Part shown: one piece after another, positions 6,719-15,011 of the stretch
Position numbering within the stretch: position 1 is the first letter of the stretch
How the letters are laid out: every line of letters starts with the position of its first letter
Origin: Pelagibacterales bacterium SAG-MED13
GTDB taxonomy: Bacteria > Pseudomonadota > Alphaproteobacteria > Pelagibacterales > Pelagibacteraceae
Reading direction: 5' to 3'
DNA: 38,630 bases
NCBI GenBank assembly: GCA_014654165.1
Contig: JACWDK010000011.1
Span: forward strand, 1-38,630
The notes under the pieces: model-generated
The model's database searches: none
What the model saw: only the letters and a program-made list of their open reading frames with translations
What the model was told of the DNA's origin: nothing
Made by a program: the position numbers and the translations under genes

Positions 6719-7949
6719 TAAGGTTTTTCAGCATTTCAATGGATGATTTTATTCCATCTTCATGAAATCCGTAACCAAAATAACTTCCACAAAAAAGCAA
6801 ATCTTTTTGATTTTGTAACTTAACAAGCTCAGATTGAGTATCTAACGCTTTTTGATCATAATAAGGATGTGTGAATGTAACTTTTTTTAATACTTTTGTT
6901 TTATCAATGTCAAAATAAGGATTTAAAGTTAAAAAAATATTTTTATCACACTTTAAGTTTTGGAGTAAGTTCAGCCAGTATGTAATTGAATTTTTTTTAG
7001 GATCTTTATCATCAATTGAAGAGTTCCATGAACACCATGCCTTTTTATTTTTTGGCATCGCTCGCTGATCTGTATGAATGTAGGCTGTATTTTCTTTATA
7101 ACTAAAATTTGATAAGATATTTTTCTCATCTTCTGTAGGGTTTTCAATCAATTTTAAAGCTTCATCAGCATGAGTTGCTAATATTACTTTATCATAATCA
7201 AAGAATTCATTTTCTCCACCATAATACAAATTTAGACCATTAGACTTTCTTTTAATTTTTGTAATTTTATAATTCTTAAAATGTTCTCCACTCACTTTAG
7301 AAATAATCTTATTAACATAAGATCTGCTTCTGTTTGTAACTGTGTACCATTGAGGCCTATTTTTTAACTTAAACAGTCCATGATTTTTAAAAAACTTCAA
7401 AAAAAAATCAATTGGCATGTTACTTGCCTCATATGGAGGCATCGACCAAATTGCAGATACCATTGGTATAATGTGATAATTAATAAATGTTTGAGATAAT
7501 TTATTAATTTTTAAATATTCACCTAAAGTTTTTTTTTTATCTGAAATAGATATTTGATCACTTTTTTTGTAAAATCTAATTATATCAAAAAACATCTTTA
7601 AAAATTCAAAATTAAATAGATTCAATTTATTTGAAAAAATACCACCCAAACCTTTGCCACAATACTCAAAATTTGTATTATCTACTGAAACAGAAAAAGA
7701 CATATTACTTTTTTCAATTTGAATATCATTTTCCTTAAAAAAATTAATTAAATTTGGATATGTTTTATAATTAAAAACGATAAAACCTACATCAACTGAT
7801 ATTTTTTTTGATTCAAAAGTAAGATCAATTGTATATGAGTGTCCACCAAAATGATCATCTTTTTCAAAAATATCTACATGATGTTTTTTAGATAAATAAT
7901 AGGCTGCACTTAATCCTGAAATACCTGATCCAACCACTGCAATTTTCAT
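6711..7949 (-). CDS. NAD(P)/FAD-dependent amine-oxidase-like protein (fatty acid desaturase candidate)
   Basis: The 412-aa flavoprotein starts with KIAVVGSGISGLSAAYYLSK (residues 2-21), the dinucleotide-binding motif, and the FEKDDHFGGHS segment (about 29-39) that follows in the amine oxidase/phytoene-desaturase superfamily. VDVGFIVFNYKTYPNLINFF (residues 53-72) and the C-terminal CGSYFGYGFHEDGIKSSIEM are typical of the subfamily paired with DUF1365. These proteins are not monoamine oxidases; genetics in Rhodobacter tie close relatives to unsaturating a methylated acyl chain. The start codon lies 6 nt after the gcvP stop, with no terminator or room for a promoter, so it should be co-transcribed with glycine cleavage. 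It overlaps the DUF1365 gene by 8 nt. Confidence 0.88.
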   Translation of the reverse strand: MKIAVVGSGISGLSAAYYLSKKHHVDIFEKDDHFGGHSYTIDLTFESKKISVDVGFIVFNYKTYPNLINFFKENDIQIEKSNMSFSVSVDNTNFEYCGKGLGGIFSNKLNLFNFEFLKMFFDIIRFYKKSDQISISDKKKTLGEYLKINKLSQTFINYHIIPMVSAIWSMPPYEASNMPIDFFLKFFKNHGLFKLKNRPQWYTVTNRSRSYVNKIISKVSGEHFKNYKITKIKRKSNGLNLYYGGENEFFDYDKVILATHADEALKLIENPTEDEKNILSNFSYKENTAYIHTDQRAMPKNKKAWCSWNSSIDDKDPKKNSITYWLNLLQNLKCDKNIFLTLNPYFDIDKTKVLKKVTFTHPYYDQKALDTQSELVKLQNQKDLLFCGSYFGYGFHEDGIKSSIEMLKNLND

Positions 7950-7955
7950 TAATGG

Positions 7956-10826
7956 TTACGCTGCATCTTCTTTAAATTCATCCATGCTAGGACAGGTACA
8001 AAAGATATTTTTATCTCCATAAACATTATCTACTCTTGCTACTGGAGGCCAAAATTTATTAGCTCTTAAAAATTTAGCTGGATAAGCTGCTTCTTGTCTG
8101 GAGTATTTGTGTTCCCAGTTATCTGAAGCAAGCTCAGAGTCCGTATGAGGCGCATTTTTAATTGGATTATCAATTTTATCAAATTCACCTAATTTAATCT
8201 TATCTATCTCTCGCTTAATTGTAATTAAAGTGTCACAAAATCTATCTATTTCTGATAAGCTTTCACTCTCTGTTGGCTCGATCATCATAGTGCCAGCTAC
8301 AGGCCATGACATTGTTGGTGCATGAAATCCAAAATCAATTAATCTTTTTGCTATATCTTCTTCGGTTACACCTGTTTCTGATTTAATTGTTCTAATATCA
8401 ATAATACATTCATGAGCAACATTTCCTTGTGATCCTTTATATAAAATTGGGAAATAATTTTTCAGTCTATGTGCAATATAGTTTGCATTAAGTATTGCAA
8501 CTTGAGAAGCAAGCTTTAATCCCTCTGATCCCATCATTTTAATGTACATCCAAGAGATCGATAGAATACTTGAACTACCCCAAGGGGCTGCTGAAACTGC
8601 TCCAATTCCAGTTGTTGGTCCACAATCTTCAATAACTGGATGATTAGGAAGATAAACTTGTAAATGTCTTTTACATGCAATAGGTCCCATTCCAGGACCT
8701 CCTCCACCATGTGGAATACAGAATGTTTTGTGTAAGTTTATATGACAAACATCTGGACCAAAATTTCCAGGTTTAGCGATTCCAACTAATGCATTTAAAT
8801 TAGCTCCATCCATGTATACCTGACCACCATGCTTATGAACTAATTCACAAATATCAGTTATTTTTTCCTCAAATACTCCATGAGTAGATGGGTAAGTTAC
8901 CATTAATGCTCCAAGGTTTTCAGAATGTTGCTCTGCTTTATTCTTCAAATCGTCAAAATCAACATTTCCCTCTTTATCACAATTAACAACTACTACTTTC
9001 ATTCCAGCCATCTGTGCGCTTGCTGGATTAGTACCATGTGCTGAACTTGGAATTAAACATATATTACGATTACCTTCGCCTCTATCTAAATGATACTTTC
9101 GAATAACCATTAAACCTGCATATTCTCCTTGAGCACCTGCGTTAGGTTGTAGGGAAACACCTGAAAAACCAGTTATAGAACGTAACCAATTTTTTAGATC
9201 AGTAAATAGATCTCTAAACCCTTCCATTTGTTCAATTGGAACAAACGGATGCGGTTCTGCAAATTCTTTCCAAGAAATTGGGATCATTTCAGCAGCAGCA
9301 TTTAACTTCATTGTACATGAGCCAAGTGCGATCATTGTTCTATTCAATGCTATATCTTTATCTTCTAATCTTTTTAAATATCTAAGCATTTCAGTCTCGG
9401 AATGATATGAGTTGAAAACCGGATGTTCTAAATATTTTGAAGTTCTTGATAACTTTTTTGGAAGATTGGGTAAACTAACTGATGGATCTTCTTTTTTGAT
9501 TGATTCTGCTGCATTAAAAATTTTTAATAGTTGATTTACTCTATACACATTTTTTCTCTCATCAAATGAAACAGCAAGCATTTCAGAATTTACTTTTCGT
9601 ATATTTACTCTTTGATTCAGGGCATTTTTATAAATTTGATCAGTCTTGTCTTTGGTAATAATCGTAACAGTATCAAAAAAATCATTCGAATAAAGTTCAT
9701 ATCCAGACTGTTTTATTTTATCAGCAAAACTTTTTGCTAATTGAGACACTCTTTCAGAAATATTTTTAATTCCATCTGGTCCATGATAGATAGCATATGC
9801 TGCAGAAACAATTGCTAATAAAGCTTGAGCAGTACAAATATTACTTGTCGCCTTATCTCTTCTGATATGTTGCTCTCTAGTTTGTAAGGATAATCTATAT
9901 GCCTTGTTACCATGTCTATCAACTGATACACCAACAATTCTTCCAGGCATTGATCTTTTATATTCGTCTTTTGTTGCAAAAAAAGCTGCGTGTGGACCTC
10001 CATATCCCATTGGAATTCCAAATCGTTGAGAGCTTCCAACAGCTATATCGGCACCAAGCTCTCTTGGTGTTTTTAGTTTTGCTAATGCCAATAGATCACA
10101 AGCTAATATTGACTTCCCATTTTTTTTATGAATTTTACTAATTGCTTCACTTGGGTCCTTAATATCTCCTAAAGTTCCAGGATATTGTAAAATTCCACAA
10201 ACTAAATCTTCCTTTAACTGGTCTAAAACTTCATCTTCTTTACCAACTAAAACTTTTAATCCCATTGGTTCAGCTCTTGTTTGAATTACATTTATAGTTT
10301 GAGGATGACAATCTTCAGAAACAAAAACTAAATTACTATCCTTTTTATTTAATCTATGACTTAGACCCATAGCCTCTGCTGCTGCTGTACCTTCATCTAA
10401 TAAAGAGGCATTAGCAATATCCATCCCTGTGAAGTCAACGATCATTTGTTGAAAGTTCAGTAACATCTCAAGTCTACCTTGAGCTACCTCAGGCTGATAA
10501 GGTGTATATGAAGTATACCAACCTGGATTTTCTAATATATTTCTTAAGATTACATAGGGTGTATATGTTCCATAATAACCCATACCAATAAAATTTGAGT
10601 AAACTTGATTTTTTTTAGACATTACTCTTAATTTTCTTAAAGCCTCATACTCCGAGTTTGACTCACCAATATTTAGTTCGCCTTTAAATTTTATTTTTTC
10701 TGGAACGGTATTGTCAATTAAGTCATCTAATGACTTATAATTTAATTCTTTTAACATTTTTGATTGGTCTTCTTTAGAAGGTCCAATGTGTCTTTTTAAA
10801 AAATCTTTTTCTGAATTTGGTAACAT
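7956..10826 (-). CDS. gcvP: Glycine dehydrogenase (aminomethyl-transferring), P-protein
   Basis: This 956-aa single-chain P-protein has the usual length. It decarboxylates glycine with pyridoxal phosphate and passes the aminomethyl group to the lipoyl arm of GcvH. The PLP-binding lysine is K700 in INLHKTFCIPHGGGGPGMGP. The N-terminal half carries the paralogous fold (RHIGPS near the start, YTPYQPEVAQGRLE at about 110, DLLALAKLKTPRELGADI), consistent with a fused alpha-beta P-protein rather than GcvPA/GcvPB. It is third in gcvT-gcvH-gcvP, its start overlapping the gcvH stop by one base, and would be controlled by the glycine riboswitch before gcvT. Transcription probably continues into the FAD/DUF1365/Cfa genes downstream. 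Confidence 0.98.
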   Translation of the reverse strand: MLPNSEKDFLKRHIGPSKEDQSKMLKELNYKSLDDLIDNTVPEKIKFKGELNIGESNSEYEALRKLRVMSKKNQVYSNFIGMGYYGTYTPYVILRNILENPGWYTSYTPYQPEVAQGRLEMLLNFQQMIVDFTGMDIANASLLDEGTAAAEAMGLSHRLNKKDSNLVFVSEDCHPQTINVIQTRAEPMGLKVLVGKEDEVLDQLKEDLVCGILQYPGTLGDIKDPSEAISKIHKKNGKSILACDLLALAKLKTPRELGADIAVGSSQRFGIPMGYGGPHAAFFATKDEYKRSMPGRIVGVSVDRHGNKAYRLSLQTREQHIRRDKATSNICTAQALLAIVSAAYAIYHGPDGIKNISERVSQLAKSFADKIKQSGYELYSNDFFDTVTIITKDKTDQIYKNALNQRVNIRKVNSEMLAVSFDERKNVYRVNQLLKIFNAAESIKKEDPSVSLPNLPKKLSRTSKYLEHPVFNSYHSETEMLRYLKRLEDKDIALNRTMIALGSCTMKLNAAAEMIPISWKEFAEPHPFVPIEQMEGFRDLFTDLKNWLRSITGFSGVSLQPNAGAQGEYAGLMVIRKYHLDRGEGNRNICLIPSSAHGTNPASAQMAGMKVVVVNCDKEGNVDFDDLKNKAEQHSENLGALMVTYPSTHGVFEEKITDICELVHKHGGQVYMDGANLNALVGIAKPGNFGPDVCHINLHKTFCIPHGGGGPGMGPIACKRHLQVYLPNHPVIEDCGPTTGIGAVSAAPWGSSSILSISWMYIKMMGSEGLKLASQVAILNANYIAHRLKNYFPILYKGSQGNVAHECIIDIRTIKSETGVTEEDIAKRLIDFGFHAPTMSWPVAGTMMIEPTESESLSEIDRFCDTLITIKREIDKIKLGEFDKIDNPIKNAPHTDSELASDNWEHKYSRQEAAYPAKFLRANKFWPPVARVDNVYGDKNIFCTCPSMDEFKEDAA

Positions 10827-11206
10827 TATGCTGAAGTCTCCTTTGCAAATTTATCATAATCGTCTTTATTCATTAAAGTATCCATTTCTGATTGATCTTT
10901 TATTTTAAGTTTAAAAAACCATGCTGAGTCCTCTGGATCCTGATTAATCTTTGATGGATCATCTATAATCTCTTGATTGGTTTCTACTACTTCCCCACTT
11001 ACTGGAGTATATACATCACTGGCAGCTTTCGTTGACTCAACAACACCAGCAGTTCCATCTTTTTCTACATTAGAACCTTTTTCTGGAAGTTCTGCAAAAA
11101 CTATATCACCTAACATCTCTGTTGCATGTTTTGTAATTCCAATTGTTGCTACATCTCCCTCTAATTTAATCCACTCATGTTCTTTTGAATATTTTACTTC
11201 ACTCAT
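10826..11206 (-). CDS. gcvH: Glycine cleavage system H protein
   Basis: The 126-aa lipoyl carrier shuttles the aminomethyl group from GcvP to GcvT and electrons to dihydrolipoamide dehydrogenase. The lipoylated lysine is K60 in [14 protein letters not shown], preceded by the hairpin-forming GIT.HA...[11 protein letters not shown] segment (about residues 23-42). The length is normal for the family and there is no signal peptide. It overlaps gcvT by 4 nt (ATGA) and gcvP by 1 nt, so the three subunits are made from one message. No L-protein (lpd) gene is in the window; it would be shared with the 2-oxoacid dehydrogenases elsewhere. Confidence 0.97.
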   Translation of the reverse strand: MSEVKYSKEHEWIKLEGDVATIGITKHATEMLGDIVFAELPEKGSNVEKDGTAGVVESTKAASDVYTPVSGEVVETNQEIIDDPSKINQDPEDSAWFFKLKIKDQSEMDTLMNKDDYDKFAKETSA

Positions 11207-12309
11207 TTTGTTGCCCCTTTCACGTAACTTTTTTTATAAAACGGTAATCCACAAATATTTGCTGGATGTTTTTTTCCTCTTACTTCTAAGAAAACTTTTG
11301 TATCTTTTTTTGAAAATTCATTTTCTATATAGCCCATTGCTACAGGTCCATTTACACTTGGTCCAAACGTACCACTTGTAATTTCTCCGATATGAACATC
11401 TGATTGATTAAATATCTTTGTTTTTTCTCTAGCAATTATTCTTCCCTCAGGTTTAATTCCAACTCTAATTTTACTAACACCATTATTTAATTGTTTAATG
11501 ATTATATCAGAGCCAATAAAATCTCCCTTGGATATTCTTTCTTTTGAAATTGCCCATTTTAAATTTGCTTCCACTGGAGTTTTGTCTTTATCAAGATCAT
11601 GGCCATATAAACATAAACCAGCTTCCAATCTCAAAGTATCCCTCGCTCCTAAACCTATTAATTTGGATCCTTTATTGATCAATTCTCTGGTTAATTTATC
11701 TACAAAATCATTTGCAATCGATATCTCAAAACCGTCTTCCCCTGTATACCCAGATCGAGTAATATAAACTTTGTGATCTTGGAATGAAAACCAGTTTCCT
11801 GACATAAAATTTAGATCTTTTACTCCAACAACAACATCGTTTAGGTTTTGAGATGATTTAGGTCCCTGAATTGCAATTAAAGATCTGTTTTCATCTAAAA
11901 CCATTTTGTGCTTTTCTTCTAGTAATTCCTTTAAAATTTTAAAATCATTGTCTTTGCATGCTGCATTAAGGATTATTAAAAAGCCTTCATTTGTTTTTGT
12001 TATAATTAAATCATCGTGTATCCCAGCATCTTTATCCATTAAGAAGCTATATTTTGAATGATTTAGTTTTAAATTTTTCAAATCTAAAGGGAAGATTTTT
12101 TCTAAATCTTTGATTAGGTCTTCACCACCATAAATAAATAATTGACCCATATGAGAAACGTCAAAAATACCAGAATGATTCCTTGTGAATTTATGTTCCT
12201 CTACTATACCTTCAGAATATTGAATTGGCATCTGATAACCTGCAAATTCAACAAATTTTGCATTGCTTTCTTGATGTAATTGGTACAGCGATGTTTTTTT
12301 TATATTCAT
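11203..12309 (-). CDS. gcvT: Aminomethyltransferase, glycine cleavage T protein
   Basis: The 368-aa T protein moves the one-carbon unit from aminomethyl-lipoyl GcvH to tetrahydrofolate, releasing ammonia and 5,10-methylene-THF. Visible family blocks are [20 protein letters not shown] (residues 8-27), [13 protein letters not shown] (about 49-61), [11 protein letters not shown] (about 186-196, with the folate-binding Asp), and [20 protein letters not shown] (about 221-240). [20 protein letters not shown] lies near the C-terminus. The ATG immediately follows the closing strand of the second glycine aptamer, and the only Shine-Dalgarno-like run (AAAGAG) overlaps that strand, so initiation should depend on the leader fold. 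First gene of a probable seven-gene unit ending with the DUF3833 lipoprotein. Confidence 0.97.
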   Translation of the reverse strand: MNIKKTSLYQLHQESNAKFVEFAGYQMPIQYSEGIVEEHKFTRNHSGIFDVSHMGQLFIYGGEDLIKDLEKIFPLDLKNLKLNHSKYSFLMDKDAGIHDDLIITKTNEGFLIILNAACKDNDFKILKELLEEKHKMVLDENRSLIAIQGPKSSQNLNDVVVGVKDLNFMSGNWFSFQDHKVYITRSGYTGEDGFEISIANDFVDKLTRELINKGSKLIGLGARDTLRLEAGLCLYGHDLDKDKTPVEANLKWAISKERISKGDFIGSDIIIKQLNNGVSKIRVGIKPEGRIIAREKTKIFNQSDVHIGEITSGTFGPSVNGPVAMGYIENEFSKKDTKVFLEVRGKKHPANICGLPFYKKSYVKGATK

Positions 12310-12468
12310 ATTAACTCTTTGTACCCATCTGTATATTTGCCTGAGAGTTTTGCTCCTTCGGCGAGAATTAAATCTCTTTCCAGAGTTAATATGTTACGGT
12401 CCATTTTGCCTGAGAGATTCCTGGGTGGTTGCTCCTTCGGCGCTACGATATTCTGTAGTCTCTCCCGT
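12310..12468 (-). ncRNA. Tandem glycine riboswitch (two aptamers) in the gcvT leader
   Basis: Two glycine aptamers are visible on the - strand. Aptamer I (12396-12468) has an ACGG/CCGT closing stem, GAGAGA/TCTCTC, a CTAC/GTAG side stem and the core GCCGAAGGAGCAA followed by CTCAGGCAAAATGGACC. After a 5-nt linker, aptamer II (12310-12390) has the same core GCCGAAGGAGCAA and CTCTCAGGCAAATATACAGA. Its closing helix is a perfect 9 bp, ATTAACTCT with AGAGTTAAT, whose last base touches the gcvT ATG. No poly-U terminator lies between aptamer and gene, so control is likely at translation. Glycine riboswitches on gcv genes are known in SAR11 and many other bacteria. Confidence 0.96.
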
Positions 12469-12475
12469 AAAAAGA

Positions 12476-12504
12476 ATAATCTTACATGTATGTAAAAAAG
12501 TCAA
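12476..12504 (-). promoter_or_regulatory. Candidate sigma-70 promoter for the riboswitch-gcv unit
   Basis: On the - strand TTGACT (12499-12504) is followed after 17 nt by GATTAT (12476-12481), a good -35 and a 4/6 match to -10. Transcription would start about 7 nt further on, just before aptamer I. The -35 box overlaps the stop codon of the upstream permease gene. This is the only well-formed promoter seen for the run gcvT to the DUF3833 gene. Confidence 0.6.
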
Positions 12505-13379
12505 CCAGAAACAATTTTTTTTCGCTTATTTAAAAGTGAATAAAACTGAAGTAATACAGCAAAAAGTATAATTGCACCTCCTATTAATCCAAAGATTGAA
12601 GGTCTTTCACTTACAAAAAGAAATGCCCATATCGGACCAAGTACAGATTCTGAAAGCATAATTATTCCAACTGTAGCAGAAGGAGTTGTTCTTGCTCCAA
12701 TTGTAATAAATATAAATCCAAAACCAACTTGAAAAAAACCAGCTAGAAAACCTAAAAAAATATCATGAGGGGATATCATTATTTTAGTTGAGAGCAAAAA
12801 CCCAACTAAACATGAACAAACTCCAGCTACAAATTGAGCTGGGACCATGTCTACAGTCGGATATTTTCTTATTATTATAATTAAAATTGCAAAAACTATT
12901 GGCATTGAAAATGCTGCTAGGTTTCCAGATAACTCTCCTGGTGTGAGTGAATTTCCAACCATCAACAAAACACCTGTCATTGCTAAAATTATTGAAGTTA
13001 AAGTTGTAGAGCTTATTTTTTCTTTTAAAAAAAAATACCCAAATATTGAAAGAAATAGTATTTGAAGTGAAATTATAAAATTAGTATTTGCAACTGTCGT
13101 ATTATACATTGCAAAAACATAACCACAGAAACCAATAGATAATATTATTCCACCAAAAAATCCGGGTAAACCTGAAACGTAGAATGATTTCAAAGTTTTT
13201 CCTTTATAGCTAACAATTAAGAAAGCTAAAACTGTCAGAGAAAAAAATAAAGATCTCCAAAATAAAATTTGCCATAAAGTTGCACCCTCAAACGATTTAA
13301 CAAGTAATCCACCAAAACTTAAACTTAATGCTCCTAAGAAGATTAATAATGGGCCAGGTAAGTTTCTTATGAAAGTCAT
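12501..13379 (-). CDS. EamA/DMT-superfamily permease
   Basis: The 292-aa protein is built of about ten hydrophobic segments in two EamA repeats; for example GALSLSFGGLLVKSFEGATL and LQILFLSIFGYFFLKEKISS end the first repeat, and IGARTTPSATVGIIMLSESV with PIWAFLFVSERPS lies in the second. DMT permeases of this kind move small metabolites such as amino acids or drugs across the inner membrane; direction and substrate cannot be told from sequence. It starts one base inside the end of pxpC, so it is in the pxpB-pxpC-permease unit and may carry 5-oxoproline, glutamate or a related amino acid. It precedes the gcv promoter. Confidence 0.87.
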   Translation of the reverse strand: MTFIRNLPGPLLIFLGALSLSFGGLLVKSFEGATLWQILFWRSLFFSLTVLAFLIVSYKGKTLKSFYVSGLPGFFGGIILSIGFCGYVFAMYNTTVANTNFIISLQILFLSIFGYFFLKEKISSTTLTSIILAMTGVLLMVGNSLTPGELSGNLAAFSMPIVFAILIIIIRKYPTVDMVPAQFVAGVCSCLVGFLLSTKIMISPHDIFLGFLAGFFQVGFGFIFITIGARTTPSATVGIIMLSESVLGPIWAFLFVSERPSIFGLIGGAIILFAVLLQFYSLLNKRKKIVSG

Positions 13380-14323
13380 TATATTTGTGAAATTAGGTTT
13401 TGAGTCTCTAAGTCATATAGTTTAAATAAAGTTTCTGCGCTAGATAATTCGACTTCTTGGAATTTAATTTTTGAACCAGGCGTAAGCTGCACCAATTTGT
13501 CGTAATCAGCGCTGATAACAACTCCTATTTTTGGATAACCTCCAATAGTCCCATGATCAGAAAGCATAATAATTGGATTTCCATCTGCAGGTACCTGAAT
13601 TACTCCTTTAATTAAACCTTCAGATTTTATATTGGTATCAACAATATTTTCAATTTTTGGTCCATCTAATCTCATTCCCATACGATCTGATAATTTTGAT
13701 ACAACAAATTCCTTATCAAAAAAAATATTTTTTCCCTCATCAGAAAAATAATTAAAATTTGTTCCTTTAATAACTCTAATTTTTTCTATTTTTGTATTTA
13801 TGTAATTTAGCTTTTTATCATTTAAGTTTTTATTTATTTTAGAAATATATATTTTTTGTGTATCTTCTATTCTTTTTCCATTATTGGAACCTATGTTTGC
13901 TTTTGTATTAATAGAACAGCTAGACCATTGATATTTTAAATTAAATTCACCGCTAATTGCTAAATATCCATAAACAGATTTATTAGTTGTTATAATATCT
14001 ATTTCATCACCATTTTCTAATGTGAAAGATTGATAACAGCTCCCCTCAATATCATTATCATTTTTTCTAATTATAAATTTTACATCTCCTGCAATTGCGC
14101 ATTTAATACTGTCACCAAAATACTTTAACATTGGACCTTGATAAGCAAATTCAATTACTGGAGAATTTGTTTCATTCCCAACAAGTTTATTAGAAATTTG
14201 AAAATTTCTATTATCCATTGCCCCACTAAATGGAATGCCAATATGGTAAAGATTACTTCTACCTTGATCTTGAAATGTTGTGTTTATTCCAGCTCTTTTA
14301 ATCTCAAAATAATTTTTATTCAT
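13379..14323 (-). CDS. pxpC: 5-oxoprolinase subunit C (biotin-dependent carboxylase-like, KipA/AHS2)
   Basis: From the ATG at 14323 the protein is 314 aa and begins MNKNYFEIKRAGINTTFQDQ, then GR..LYHIGIPFSGAMD, the AHS2/KipA-domain opening (usually G..TT.QD.GR.G....G.P.SGA.D). A longer frame reaches 14374, but its 17 extra residues overlap pxpB and resemble no family start. Further motifs are VIEFAYQGPMLKYFGD and, near the end, PADGNPIIMLSDHGTIGGYP (the family's P..GQPI.L..D..T.GGYP). With PxpA and PxpB it forms the ATP-dependent enzyme that opens 5-oxoproline (pyroglutamate) to glutamate. It overlaps pxpB by 8 nt and the permease gene by 1 nt. Confidence 0.92.
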   Translation of the reverse strand: MNKNYFEIKRAGINTTFQDQGRSNLYHIGIPFSGAMDNRNFQISNKLVGNETNSPVIEFAYQGPMLKYFGDSIKCAIAGDVKFIIRKNDNDIEGSCYQSFTLENGDEIDIITTNKSVYGYLAISGEFNLKYQWSSCSINTKANIGSNNGKRIEDTQKIYISKINKNLNDKKLNYINTKIEKIRVIKGTNFNYFSDEGKNIFFDKEFVVSKLSDRMGMRLDGPKIENIVDTNIKSEGLIKGVIQVPADGNPIIMLSDHGTIGGYPKIGVVISADYDKLVQLTPGSKIKFQEVELSSAETLFKLYDLETQNLISQI

Positions 14324-14990
14324 TGTAATTATTGTATTGATCTTTTGTAATTTGCTCAAAAGTGACTGTATCACCTGGATTAATTAAATTTGGATTATTC
14401 TCCTTAGAGCTATCAAAAATAACACTTGGTGTATTCCCGATAATATTCCATCCACCTGGACTTTCAAAAGTATAAACATTTGCGAATTGTTCTGTAAGTC
14501 CAACTGAACCTTTTGGTACTTTTACCCTTGGTGTCTCTAAACGTTTCGCTCGCAATTCAGTTTCTAGATCACCCAAAAAAGGCATCCCTGCAATGAAACC
14601 AGTCATGTAACAAAAAAATTCCTTATTAAAAAATTTTTCATAAATTTTATCACGACTTATTTTTAATTTTTCCTCTAGTCTTTCTATGTCTAATGAAAAT
14701 TTTTCATCACAACAGACTGGAATTTTAATTTTGTTATTCTTTAACTTATCATCATTAATAACATTTAAGTTTTCGATTAATTTTTTGATAGTTTGAAAAT
14801 TTTTTTTTCGTAAATCAAATGAAATTATCAATTTATTATAAGATGGAGTTAAATTATTAATGCCATCAATATTTTCTTTTTGAATGCTTTTAAAATATCG
14901 TATTACTTTATTATTTACTTCTTTATTTACCTCAGCTCCAAAATCACAGTATAAAGCTGCGTCACCAAGATTTGATATATTTTTTATCAT
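14316..14990 (-). CDS. pxpB: 5-oxoprolinase subunit B (KipI/AHS1)
   Basis: The 224-aa protein is the AHS1/KipI subunit. Its opening NLGDAALYCDFGAEVN fits the family's GD.AL.V.FG, and the signature block is FCYMTGFIAGMPFLGDLETE, RAKRLETPRVKVPKGSVGLT (about residues 130-170), followed by SPGGWNIIGNTP with the SPGGW motif. PxpB and PxpC together form the ATP-using part of bacterial 5-oxoprolinase. The start is 3 bp from the first possible start of the divergent pxpA, so a shared or overlapping promoter region lies inside the gene ends. The sequence is longer in the N-terminal third than many homologues and Lys/Asn rich, in keeping with the local composition. Confidence 0.92.
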   Translation of the reverse strand: MIKNISNLGDAALYCDFGAEVNKEVNNKVIRYFKSIQKENIDGINNLTPSYNKLIISFDLRKKNFQTIKKLIENLNVINDDKLKNNKIKIPVCCDEKFSLDIERLEEKLKISRDKIYEKFFNKEFFCYMTGFIAGMPFLGDLETELRAKRLETPRVKVPKGSVGLTEQFANVYTFESPGGWNIIGNTPSVIFDSSKENNPNLINPGDTVTFEQITKDQYNNYNE

Positions 14991-15011
14991 GCCATGTTAT
15001 ACTTACAAATA

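Noticed and set aside
10977-11381. 134-codon + strand frame opposite gcvH/gcvT
   Set aside because: Shadow of two certain genes on the other strand; no family features, low-complexity composition.
14324-14374. Longer pxpC start at 14374
   Set aside because: The added residues lie within pxpB and do not fit the family; MNKNYFEIKRAG is the natural start.
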